A DNA stretch of 64,000 nucleotides, taken from contig OZ220709.1 in the NCBI GenBank assembly GCA_965116665.1, positions 3,286,001-3,350,000 of the forward strand. The letters are read 5' to 3'. The notes beneath the pieces are model-generated. The model had not been told where the DNA came from. It ran no database searches and saw nothing but the letters and a program-made list of their open reading frames with translations. This DNA comes from Aldehydirespirator sp965116665 (GTDB lineage Bacteria; Actinomycetota; Acidimicrobiia; Acidimicrobiales; Aldehydirespiratoraceae). The translations under genes were made by a program, and so were the position numbers. Positions 9,016-16,316 of the stretch are shown one piece after another; position 1 is the stretch's first letter; each line of letters opens with the position of its first letter.

Positions 9016-9924
9016 ATGGCTGGCGCGAACGGCGAGTGCCAGAACCGGGCGATCCTGGACCAGTGGCATCCTCTGGGCGCCGTCGACGAGGCCGAGCCCA
9101 ACGTGGTGCACGTCACCCGGCTCCTGGGCGAGTCGATCAGCTTCGCGGTCACGCCCGAGGGCCGCTCGGCCGCATGGCGAACCCGCCGCGACCTGCCCGC
9201 CGGCGTGCCCGTCGACCCCGAGTCGGTGACCGGCACGCTGCCCAGCCGCTGCGAGTTCCTTTACGTCTGGACGAGCCTGGGCGGCCCGCCCGAGGGGTCC
9301 TTCCACATTCCGGAGTTCTTCGAGCCCGACCGGCGCAACTTCAACGCGTGCACGCTCGGCGTGTACACCTCCGCGCCCCGAGCGGTCGAGAACTTCCTCG
9401 ACATGGGTCACTTCCCGTTCGTCCATGACGGATACCTGGGATCGGAGCCCCGCACGGAGGTAGTCGACTACAACGTCCACGTCGACGGCGACACCAACGA
9501 GATCTGGGCCACCGAGTGCCAGTTCTGGCAGCCGGCCGCGTCGGCCAGCGCCACCGGGGGGCAGATGGTCGAGTACGTCTACCGGATCATGCAGCCCTAC
9601 TCGATCCTGCTCTACAAGTCGTGCCCGGCCGCACCGGAGCGGATGGACCTGATCGGGCTGTTCGTGCAGGCCACGAGCGAGGAGCATTGCCGGGGCCACA
9701 TGTTCTTGAGCCTCATCGACGACGAGAGCAGCGTCGGGCACATCCGGCGATTCGTGCAGACCATCTTCGCCCAGGACCTGCCCATCATCGAGAACCAGAA
9801 CCCGAAGCGGCTCCCGCTGGACCCGCAGGCCGAGACCCCGATCCGGTCCGACCGGGCGTCCATCCTCTACCGGCGCTGGCTCAGCGACCTCGGCGTCACC
9901 TACGGAGTGATACCAGCGGCATGA
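9016..9924 (+). CDS. Rieske-less oxygenase catalytic subunit (NdmC-like), copy 1
   Basis: A 302-residue homologue of Rieske oxygenase alpha subunits. The catalytic domain is intact: APRAVENFLDMGHFPFVHDG with the Asp/His/His iron site near residues 120-135. The N-terminal domain keeps the edges of a Rieske fold (DQWHPLGAV at the start, YVWTSLGGPPEG at the end), but the two cluster-binding loops are gone; no CxH or CxxH is present. Electrons must therefore come from a Rieske centre on another protein. The obvious donor is the Rieske-reductase fusion just downstream at 10102. NdmC of the P. putida CBB5 caffeine pathway has this arrangement. GGGGAGG precedes the ATG. Confidence 0.82.
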   Translation: MAGANGECQNRAILDQWHPLGAVDEAEPNVVHVTRLLGESISFAVTPEGRSAAWRTRRDLPAGVPVDPESVTGTLPSRCEFLYVWTSLGGPPEGSFHIPEFFEPDRRNFNACTLGVYTSAPRAVENFLDMGHFPFVHDGYLGSEPRTEVVDYNVHVDGDTNEIWATECQFWQPAASASATGGQMVEYVYRIMQPYSILLYKSCPAAPERMDLIGLFVQATSEEHCRGHMFLSLIDDESSVGHIRRFVQTIFAQDLPIIENQNPKRLPLDPQAETPIRSDRASILYRRWLSDLGVTYGVIPAA

Positions 9925-9993
9925 GAACGTGCGCGGGTAGGCGCAGACCCGTCGCATCGTCGCTCCCTCCCCGGTGGTCTGACGGCTGGTGCG

Positions 9994-10022
9994 TTGACAG
10001 GGTGATAACTGGTTCTTATCAT
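9994..10022 (+). promoter_or_regulatory. Promoter with TGATAA-N7-TTATCA operator
   Basis: TTGACA (9994-9999) and TATCAT (10017-10022) are separated by 17 bp, a good sigma70-type promoter. Between and overlapping them is the palindrome TGATAACTGGTTCTTATCA (10003-10021). A protein bound there would block polymerase. The same arrangement occurs upstream of the gene that starts at 14887. The first 20 bp of the intergenic stretch (from 9925) also hold GAACGTGCGCGGGTAGG, repeated after the stop at 22265. Confidence 0.75.
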
Positions 10023-10101
10023 CTGGCCGGCGTGGCTTCAAGCTCATCTCCAAGCAGTCAGCATCCGTTCGTCAGCCTGAGCGGGCAGGGAGGGTGACCC
10101 A

Positions 10102-11880
10102 GTGACAGTCGATCCTTTCACTCTGTGGCATCCGGTGGCGTCGGCGCACGACGTTCCCCATCGCCACGTGTTCCACGGCCAGCTGCTGGGCCGCGAGCTG
10201 GCGATATGGCGGGCCGACGACGACTTCGTGAACGTGTGGGAGAACCGCTGCCTGCACCGCGGCGTCCGGCTGTCGATCGGCGCCAACGACGGCACCGAGC
10301 TGCGCTGCCAGTACCACGGCTGGCGCTACGCCAACCGGTCGGCCGGGTGCACCTACATCCCGGCCCATCCGGCCGACGCCCCGGCCCGCACCATCTGCAA
10401 CCGGACCTTCGGTTCCGTCGAGCGCTACGGGCTGGTGTGGTCGGGCGAGGCCCCGGTGGGCGACGTGCCGACCGTCGAGATCCTGGAGGCGGGCACGCCG
10501 TTCGGGCTGCGCAACCTGCCGGTCAACGCCCCGGCCGAGCTGGCCGTGCAGCACCTGCAGGCCCATCGCTTCCTGCCGTCGGGCCGGCTGGACATCGAGA
10601 CTGCGGCCGGGACGGGAGCCGGCATGGCCGTCGGCCGGGTGGACGACTACTCGGTGGCGCTTACCGCCACCGCCGGCGACTCGGCGTCGTCGGCGGTGTT
10701 CTTCGTCCAGCCGGTCGACTCGGGTCGGTGCGTGATCAGGGGCGTGCTCGCCGAGACGCCGCCCGCGAGCGAGCAGCTGGCCGTGCTGAGGCACCACGCC
10801 GTCGAGCTGAACAACCTGGTGGCCGCCATCGAGGCCGAGGCCGCCTCGCGACCCGCCCCCGAGCCGATCGTGCCGGTGCTCCAGCAGGTGCCCCTGCATC
10901 TGGCCGAAATTCCCGAGGCTCCGTCGGGGCGGACGGCTGCCCTGCGGGTGCGGGTGGACCGCAAGTGGGAGACGGCCGACGGCATCGCCGCCTTCCGTCT
11001 CGCACCGTTGCAGGGGGTGCTACCGACGTTCCAGCCCGGGGCCCACATCGATGTCCACCTGCCCAACGGGCTGGTCCGCCAGTACTCGATTACCAACGGT
11101 CCCGGCGAGTCCGCCTACTACCGGATCGGGGTGAAGCTCGAGCCCGACTCCAGCGGCGGGTCGATCTGCCTGCATGAGACGGTGCGGGAGGGCGACGTGC
11201 TGGCCATCTCCGAGCCTCGCAACAACTTCCCGCTGCGCCGCGACGCCACCCGCACGATCCTGCTGGCCGGCGGCATCGGCATCACCCCGCTGCTGGCCAT
11301 GGCCCAGGCGCTGGACCGTATGGCCCTGCGCTATGAGCTGCACTGCTTCGCCCAGTCGTCGGACCATGTGGCTTTCGGCGACGTGCTCGACGGGCTGGGC
11401 TCCGCGGTGGTGCGGCACCTCGACATGTCGCCCGACGAGACCGTCGGCGAGATCCGGCGCCTGGTGGCCGAGCCCTCCGATCACGCCCACATGTACATCT
11501 GCGGGCCGGGGCCGATGCTGGAGGCGGCCCGGCGCGAGGCCGCGGCCGCGGGCTGGGCCGACGACGCCGTCCACTTCGAGTACTTCAAGAACCCGACCGA
11601 GATCGACGACTCCTCGACGTTCGACGTGGCGCTGGCCCGCTCGGCGCTGACCCTCACCGTGGGGTCGGGCCAGACGATCCTCGAGGTCCTGCGGGAGGCC
11701 GGCGTGCTTCTGCCGTCGTCGTGCGAGCAGGGGGCGTGCGGCACATGCGTGGCGACGGTGCTCGAGGGCGAGCCCGACCACCAGGACGTGTACCTCAACG
11801 ACTCCGACCACCAGGCCGGCGACCGGATCATGACCTGCGTGTCGAGGGCCTCCTCCGAGCGGCTCGTGCTGGACCTGTAG
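10102..11880 (+). CDS. Rieske ferredoxin-oxidoreductase fusion (NdmD-like)
   Basis: A 592-residue electron-transfer protein in three parts. Residues about 1-115 form a Rieske domain with CLHRGVRLSIG and CQYHGWRYA. Residues about 115-270 look like a degenerate oxygenase-type domain with no iron ligands. From about 275 on there is a phthalate-dioxygenase-reductase module: an FMN/NAD part with RQYSITN, GGIGITPLLAM and YICGPGPML, then a plant-type [2Fe-2S] ferredoxin with CEQGACGTC. An extra Rieske domain on a reductase is the defining feature of NdmD. It can supply the missing Rieske centre to the Rieske-less subunits at 9016 and 13979. The start is GTG 10102 after AGGGAGGG. Transcription is probably from the promoter at 9994. 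Confidence 0.87.
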   Translation: MTVDPFTLWHPVASAHDVPHRHVFHGQLLGRELAIWRADDDFVNVWENRCLHRGVRLSIGANDGTELRCQYHGWRYANRSAGCTYIPAHPADAPARTICNRTFGSVERYGLVWSGEAPVGDVPTVEILEAGTPFGLRNLPVNAPAELAVQHLQAHRFLPSGRLDIETAAGTGAGMAVGRVDDYSVALTATAGDSASSAVFFVQPVDSGRCVIRGVLAETPPASEQLAVLRHHAVELNNLVAAIEAEAASRPAPEPIVPVLQQVPLHLAEIPEAPSGRTAALRVRVDRKWETADGIAAFRLAPLQGVLPTFQPGAHIDVHLPNGLVRQYSITNGPGESAYYRIGVKLEPDSSGGSICLHETVREGDVLAISEPRNNFPLRRDATRTILLAGGIGITPLLAMAQALDRMALRYELHCFAQSSDHVAFGDVLDGLGSAVVRHLDMSPDETVGEIRRLVAEPSDHAHMYICGPGPMLEAARREAAAAGWADDAVHFEYFKNPTEIDDSSTFDVALARSALTLTVGSGQTILEVLREAGVLLPSSCEQGACGTCVATVLEGEPDHQDVYLNDSDHQAGDRIMTCVSRASSERLVLDL

Positions 11881-11888
11881 GGGCGGGC

Positions 11889-12527
11889 ATGATCAAGCTC
11901 TACGACTACGTACTGTCGGTCAACTGCTACAAGCAGCGGCTGATGATGAGCATCCTCGGCGTCGAGTACGAGTCGATCCCCATCGACTTCTTCCCCGGTT
12001 GGGAGCACAAGGGCGAGGAGTTCCGCAAGATCAACCCGCTGGGCCACATCCCCGTCATCGACGACGACGGCTACGTGCTGCGCGACGCCCACGCCATCCT
12101 GGTGTACCTGGCGGCCAAGTACGACCCCAGCGGGCGTTGGTACCCGACCGGCGATCCCGAGCTGATCGGCGAGACCGCCTCGTGGATGCTGTTCGCGGAG
12201 GGCACGACCAACACCGCTTCGGCCGCCCGGCTGTGCGTGAACCTGGGCTACGACTTCGACCTCGAGGCCTGCCGGGCCGGGGCCCACCGGCTGTTCCGGG
12301 TACTGGACGAGCACCTGTGGTTCCGCGAGCGCCAGGGCCGCGAGTGGGTGTGCTCGGGCGCTCATCCCACCGTGGCCGACATCGCCATCTTCCCCGACGT
12401 GGTGCTGTCGGAGGAGGGTGGGATCTCCCGTCTCGACTATCCCGCGCTGAGGCGCTGGACCGACCGGGTCAAGCGGATACCCGGCTTCGAGGTGATGCCC
12501 GGGATCTTCGGAGCCGCTCCCGGCTAG
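11889..12527 (+). CDS. Glutathione S-transferase-fold protein (NdmE-like)
   Basis: A 212-residue GST-fold protein 8 bp after the Rieske-reductase gene, with GGGGCGGGC as ribosome-binding site. The N-terminal thioredoxin-like domain (1-80) has INPLGHIPVIDDDGYVLRDA, the typical glutathione-site cis-proline segment. An all-alpha domain follows with PTVADIAIFPDV. Actinobacteria generally lack glutathione, so a structural role is attractive. In the caffeine N7-demethylase, NdmE is a GST-like protein that stabilises the NdmC-NdmD complex. The order fusion-GST next to Rieske-less subunits mirrors that set. This is inference from context. Confidence 0.8.
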   Translation: MIKLYDYVLSVNCYKQRLMMSILGVEYESIPIDFFPGWEHKGEEFRKINPLGHIPVIDDDGYVLRDAHAILVYLAAKYDPSGRWYPTGDPELIGETASWMLFAEGTTNTASAARLCVNLGYDFDLEACRAGAHRLFRVLDEHLWFRERQGREWVCSGAHPTVADIAIFPDVVLSEEGGISRLDYPALRRWTDRVKRIPGFEVMPGIFGAAPG

Positions 12528-12570
12528 CGCTACAGACTTCAGACCACCTGCCCGTGCCTGCCCCTGCCAG

Positions 12571-12691
12571 TTTCTCGGTTGAGTTGTGTGTCGTAGACCT
12601 ATAGGTCGGGTACCGAGATTCTGCGCCCGGCCCCTGCCCGGAATCTCGGTCGAGTTATGTGTCGTAGACCTATAGGTCGGGTACCGAGATA
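12571..12691 (-). repeat. Two tandem family A palindromes
   Basis: Two 50-bp copies (12571-12620 and 12642-12691) are separated by 21 bp, a 71-bp period. Both contain the perfect inner palindrome GACCTATAGGTC. On the reverse strand the core CTACGACACACAACTCAACC matches the copies at 21226 and elsewhere. They sit between convergent genes, 44 bp after one stop and 37 bp from the other. Confidence 0.85.
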
Positions 12692-12727
12692 CTGCGCGGG
12701 GCGCCGGACGGCGTTCCGGGTCGGGGG

Positions 12728-13702
12728 CTATGACGTGCCGAAGGTCAGGCCCAGGTCCTTGAGCCAGCGGCGGTAGGCGACCGCGGTCCTGTCCGCCCGG
12801 ACGTGCCACTCGGCTGCCAGGTCCAGCGGCAGCAGCTCGGGCCGTTGGGACTCCACGATGGGGACGTCCTGGTGGACGATCTCGTCGATGTACACCCGGA
12901 AGTCCTCGTCGGACATGTCGCGGTTGTAGTTCATCGAGTTCCACATCCAGCCGACGCTGCTGTGCTCGTCGATTGGGGTCACCGCGAAGTACATGGTGTA
13001 GCGCTCGGCGCCGCCGGGCACCGACAGGGCGATGTAGGCGGTCAGGGGCCGCAGCACCCGGTACACCCACTGGGCCGTCTTGGCCTCGCCCGAGCCGTCG
13101 GGGTTGGGGGTCCAGGTGTTGATGTCGAACGCGGTGATGCCGTCGGGGCTGGTCTCCACCGCGTAGTCGCCGAGCTCGGCGTGGTCGCGGTCGCCGAGGA
13201 TGCCCTCGTGCACGAACGGGAAGTGGCTGACGTCCAGGAAGTTCTCGATGACCCTCGGAGCGCTGGCCTTCATCGGATAGGGGCCGCCGAGGACGTGGCG
13301 GTACGCGGGGTCGTCCCACTCGTCGTAGCGCGGCGGCGGGTGCTCGGGCCGGCCCAGCGAGGCCCAGATCAGGCCGTGGGCCTCGGTCGCCTCGTAGACG
13401 GTGGCGCACGCCCTGGCCGGGGGCCGCTGCTGGGGGCGGGAGGGAATGTGGACGCAGGTCCCGGACCGGTCGTAGGTCCAGCCGTGGTAGGGGCACTCGA
13501 GGCCTAGGCCGGTGACCTGACCCAGCGACAGGCGGGTGCCCCGGTGCACGCACAGGTCCTTCCAGGCCATGACGGCGCCGTCCTGGCGCCAGACCACCAG
13601 GTCCTCGCCCAGCAGCCGGGCCCCGGCCACCTGCGACTCGCCTATGTCGGCGGCCCGGGCCACCGCATGCCAGTCATCCACCAGCACCGGGTCGTCGATC
13701 AT
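12728..13702 (-). CDS. Rieske non-heme iron oxygenase (complete; NdmA/NdmB-like)
   Basis: A 324-residue oxygenase with a complete Rieske site (CVHRGTRLSLG and CPYHGWTYD) and the iron motif APRVIENFLDVSHFPFVHEG. That motif is nearly the same as in the two Rieske-less subunits, so all three belong to one subfamily. In the caffeine pathway the complete enzymes NdmA and NdmB remove the N1 and N3 methyl groups using NdmD as reductase. An equivalent role here is inference. The start ATG 13702 follows GAGGG. This start region has been copied three further times upstream. Confidence 0.85.
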   Translation of the reverse strand: MIDDPVLVDDWHAVARAADIGESQVAGARLLGEDLVVWRQDGAVMAWKDLCVHRGTRLSLGQVTGLGLECPYHGWTYDRSGTCVHIPSRPQQRPPARACATVYEATEAHGLIWASLGRPEHPPPRYDEWDDPAYRHVLGGPYPMKASAPRVIENFLDVSHFPFVHEGILGDRDHAELGDYAVETSPDGITAFDINTWTPNPDGSGEAKTAQWVYRVLRPLTAYIALSVPGGAERYTMYFAVTPIDEHSSVGWMWNSMNYNRDMSDEDFRVYIDEIVHQDVPIVESQRPELLPLDLAAEWHVRADRTAVAYRRWLKDLGLTFGTS

Positions 13703-13970
13703 CCCTCGTCGCCCGCTCCGGACGGGTCCTCAGCCACGGCCCGGGCCAGCCACCGCATGCCAGTCATCCACCAGCACCGGGTCGTCAATCATCCCTCGTC
13801 GCCCGCTCCGGACGGGTCCTCAGCCACGGCCCGGGCCAGCCACCGCATGCCAGTCATCCACCAGCACCGGGTCGTCGATCATCCCTCGTCGCCCGCTCCG
13901 GACGGGTCCTCAGCCACGGCCCGGGCCAGCCACCGCATGCCAGTCATCCACCAGCACCGGATCGTCGATC
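13661..13970 (-). repeat. 90-bp tandem array copying the start of the Rieske gene
   Basis: The segment that encodes MIDDPVLVDDWHAVA recurs with its ribosome-binding region at an exact 90-bp period (anchors at 13661, 13751, 13841, 13931). The first copy is the real gene start. Copies two and three each read as a 20-codon mini-ORF ending in TGA. In the outermost copy the ATG is ACG. Copies differ by only a few bases, so the expansion looks recent. Confidence 0.9.
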
Positions 13971-13978
13971 GTCGGCTC

Positions 13979-14887
13979 TCAGGCCCGTACCGGGGCGGGC
14001 ACCACGCCGTAGGTGACGCCCAGGTCGGCCAGCCAGCGCCGGTAGGCGATGGCCGAGCGGTCGGCCCGGATGGGGGTCTCGGCCCGGGGGTCGAGGGGCA
14101 GAAGCTTGGGGTGCTGGTTCTCCAGTATCGGCTTGTCCTGGGCGAAGATCAGCAGTTGGTAGGACTTGATCTCGTTATCGGTGCTGATGTCGTCGATCAC
14201 GCCCATGTAGTTGTGGGCCCGCACCCGGTCGGCGCTCAGGGGCTGCACCCAGACGGCGCAGATGTCCTCGACCGACGGATCGGGGAGGCTGTCGTAGTAG
14301 AGCATCACGCAGTAGGGGTGCGGCACCCGGTAGCGGTAGCGCATCACCACCGGGGCGTCGAAGTTGACGCCGACCTTGGGCACCAGCATGTCGCACTTGG
14401 TGGCGTGGACCTCGCCGTCTCGGATCTCCACGTCGTACTCGACCACCTCGGTGTGGGGCAGCACCCCCAGCGACCCCTCGTGGACGTAGGGGAAGTGAGC
14501 CAGGTCGAGGAAGTTCTCCACCGCCCGGGGGGCCGAGGTGGCCACGCCGACGCTGCCGGCGTTCATGTTGCGCCGCCGGGGATGGTGGTACTCGGGCAGC
14601 GGGAACAGCTCGGCGGGGGGATCGCCGAGGCTGGTCCACAGGTAGCCGTACTCGGGCTTGACCGGCAGCGGCTCGGCCCGGCCCAGCGCCGCGCCGGCTC
14701 CGGCGGGCAGGTCGGGCGATGACCGCCAGGCCCGGCACTCGCCGTCTCCGGTGACGGTGAAGCTGACTCGCTCGTCGAGCAGCAGGGTCTCGTTCACGAC
14801 GCCGGCGGCGATCTCGTCGAGGGCGCTGATCACGTGCCACTGATTCCAGATCACCGGGTCGGCGCAAGCTGGCTTCACGGTCTCCAC
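13979..14887 (-). CDS. Rieske-less oxygenase catalytic subunit (NdmC-like), copy 2
   Basis: A 302-residue paralogue of the gene at 9016, the same length. It has the catalytic motif APRAVENFLDLAHFPYVHEG. The N-terminal Rieske domain is collapsed in the same way: NQWHVISAL at the start and YGYLWTSLGDPPAE at the end with no cluster ligands between. GTG 14887 is preferred because GGGGA lies 6 bases upstream; GTG 14878 is possible. It ends with LGVTYGVVPAP, like LGVTYGVIPAA in copy 1. The promoter and operator match those of the Rieske-reductase fusion, so the two are probably co-induced. Confidence 0.82.
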   Translation of the reverse strand: METVKPACADPVIWNQWHVISALDEIAAGVVNETLLLDERVSFTVTGDGECRAWRSSPDLPAGAGAALGRAEPLPVKPEYGYLWTSLGDPPAELFPLPEYHHPRRRNMNAGSVGVATSAPRAVENFLDLAHFPYVHEGSLGVLPHTEVVEYDVEIRDGEVHATKCDMLVPKVGVNFDAPVVMRYRYRVPHPYCVMLYYDSLPDPSVEDICAVWVQPLSADRVRAHNYMGVIDDISTDNEIKSYQLLIFAQDKPILENQHPKLLPLDPRAETPIRADRSAIAYRRWLADLGVTYGVVPAPVRA

Positions 14888-14902
14888 TGTGTTGTCCCCG
14901 GT

Positions 14903-14931
14903 CTGATAACTGCTGCTTATCAGTCTGTCAC
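14903..14931 (-). promoter_or_regulatory. Promoter with TGATAA-N7-TTATCA operator
   Basis: On the minus strand GTGACA (14931-14926) and TATCAG (14908-14903) are 17 bp apart. The palindrome with arms TGATAA and TTATCA fills 14904-14922. The order -35, 3 bp, TGATAA, 7 bp, TTATCA is identical to the promoter at 9994. This implies one repressor for both transcripts. Confidence 0.75.
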
Positions 14932-14980
14932 CCAGCAGCAGCCCGCGCAATCCCCCCGTCCGCGCAATCCCCCCGTTACC

Positions 14981-15030
14981 GAAATTGATGGAGAAACCGC
15001 CCCAATAGGGCCACAACCCGCATCAATTTC
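14981..15030. repeat. 50-bp palindromic element, family B
   Basis: CCGAAATTGATG and CATCAATTTCGG form a perfect 12-bp stem (14979-15032). The core between GAAATTGATG and CATCAATTTC is exactly 50 bp. It lies 14 bp after the stop of the phospholipase D-like gene, a terminator-like position. Just before it, CGCGCAATCCCCCCGT is partly duplicated. Confidence 0.85.
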
Positions 15031-15043
15031 GGTGAGGGACCGG

Positions 15044-16111
15044 TCACCGACGGGCCAGGGTGGGGGCGAAGGGTGCGACGACCTGCGCGGCTCCGACGAT
15101 CACGTGGAAGTAGAAGCGGGCCACTATCCAGCCCCAGGTGGCTGCGGCGGGGCTGCGCCGCACCGGTTGGGCCCGCTCCAGCGGCTCGGTGTCGGCCAGC
15201 ATCCGGGCCTTGAAACCGGCGATGAACTCGGCGTCGGTGATCAGCAGGCACATCTCCTGGTTGCAGCGGAAGCTGTGCCGGCTGAAGTTCGACGATCCGA
15301 CCAGCAGCTTGTCGTCGTCGGCCAGCAGGAACCGGGCGTGGAAGAAGTCCGGGTAGGTGTGCAGTTCCACGCCGCTGCGGGCCAGGCGCCGCCAGATGTA
15401 CGGCTCCACGGTACGTAGCCAGCGGTAGTTGTTCTGCTGGGCGGTGATCACCGTCTTGGCGGGAGCTCGGGCCTGCTCGAGCAGCTTGACGATCCCGACG
15501 TCAAGGGAGTAGGGGGAGGCGAGAACGAGGCTGCGGGACGCGCCGTAGACGATCTCGGTGAATGCCGGCTCGATTCTCCGGTTGGTCAGCACCGCGGTGT
15601 TCACGGAGCGGCGGTCGCCCCGCTCGGTGCGTTCGAAGTCCTGGGCGAGGGCCTCCACAATGGCGTGGTCATTGGTGCGGATCATGAAGTCGCGCCAGGC
15701 GAAGTTGTGGTCGCTGATGTTGATGCCACCCAGGTAGGCGTGGTCGTCAACCACGTAGAGCTTCTTGTGGTTGCGGCTCAACCCGAAGAACAGCACCGGT
15801 CCGAAGGGCTGGGTGAACGTGACGGCCACGCCTGCGGCCCTGAGCCGGGCGAACATCGCCTTCGTCTCCGCGGCCTCGTCCTGCACGGACGGGTCGGTGG
15901 CCTTGCGGTCACTGACGTAGCGCAGGGCGAAGCAGTCGACCAGCAGCCTCACTTCGACGCCCCGGCCGGCGGCCTCCGCCAGCAGGTCGGCCACGGTCAG
16001 CCCTGAGGCGTCGCCGTCGAAGGTCATCACCTGGACCAGCACCCGCCGCTCGGCGCCGCTCAGGGCCCGGTGCAAGTCCTCGACGAACTCGCCGTTGTCC
16101 AACAGCTGCAT
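15044..16111 (-). CDS. Phospholipase D-like (cardiolipin synthase-type) protein
   Basis: A 355-residue protein with two HKD-type motifs. The first is NHKKLYVVDDHAYLGG (about 133). The second is FHARFLLADDDKLLVGSSN (about 255), where the usual lysine is arginine. This pair identifies the PLD superfamily, which transfers phosphatidyl groups or cleaves phosphodiesters. A hydrophobic stretch near the C-terminus (WGWIVARFYFHVIVGAAQVV) could anchor it to the membrane. ATG 16111 is chosen after GGTGGGGG; a GTG 18 bases earlier is possible. The arginine substitution leaves activity uncertain. Confidence 0.8.
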   Translation of the reverse strand: MQLLDNGEFVEDLHRALSGAERRVLVQVMTFDGDASGLTVADLLAEAAGRGVEVRLLVDCFALRYVSDRKATDPSVQDEAAETKAMFARLRAAGVAVTFTQPFGPVLFFGLSRNHKKLYVVDDHAYLGGINISDHNFAWRDFMIRTNDHAIVEALAQDFERTERGDRRSVNTAVLTNRRIEPAFTEIVYGASRSLVLASPYSLDVGIVKLLEQARAPAKTVITAQQNNYRWLRTVEPYIWRRLARSGVELHTYPDFFHARFLLADDDKLLVGSSNFSRHSFRCNQEMCLLITDAEFIAGFKARMLADTEPLERAQPVRRSPAAATWGWIVARFYFHVIVGAAQVVAPFAPTLARR

Positions 16112-16168
16112 CGAGCCCCCACCAGCCACCCGCCGAACCTACCGCCCCACCCGCCCAAGCCACCCAAG

Positions 16169-16187
16169 CCCCCCCCCCCCCCCCCCC
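16169..16187. repeat. Run of 19 cytosines
   Basis: An uninterrupted C tract lies 58 bp upstream of the phospholipase D-like start, inside a C-rich stretch (16111-16203). Its length could vary by slippage and affect that promoter, or be a sequencing weak point. Confidence 0.9.
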
Positions 16188-16213
16188 GCCCCCACCCCCG
16201 GCTCCGCCTCCAG

Positions 16214-16263
16214 AATCTCGGGTTGTTTGTGTGTGGTGTGTCCACACAACTCGCACCAAGATT
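16214..16263 (-). repeat. 50-bp palindromic element, family A, inverted copy
   Basis: AATCTCGG to CCAAGATT is 50 bp. Its reverse complement matches the copy at 17254-17303 almost perfectly; the first 37 bases are identical. The AbiEi/DUF559 gene is therefore flanked by inverted copies. This is the only element that lies between two divergent genes. Confidence 0.85.
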
Positions 16264-16285
16264 CTTCAAGCAGCTGTAGTGCCAT

Positions 16286-16311
16286 TTACATGTAATGTCG
16301 TGTAGTTTACA
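16286..16311. promoter_or_regulatory. AT-rich palindromes upstream of the AbiEi-like gene
   Basis: TTACATGTAA (16286-16295) is a perfect palindrome and TGTAGTTTACA (16301-16311) an inverted repeat. They end 5 bp before the ATG at 16317. No ribosome-binding site is visible, so the transcript may be leaderless. AbiEi-type antitoxins autorepress at inverted repeats, so these are candidate operators. Confidence 0.5.
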
Positions 16312-16316
16312 AACAG

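Noticed and set aside
12571..12691. Integron attC sites
   Set aside because: The folded palindromes lack the GTTRRRY/RYYYAAC core sites, no integrase is present, and the intervening genes are not arranged as cassettes between single sites.
13536..14012. A 158-residue repetitive plus-strand protein across the 90-bp array
   Set aside because: It is the antisense of the duplicated Rieske start. The periodic sequence simply mirrors the 90-bp repeat.
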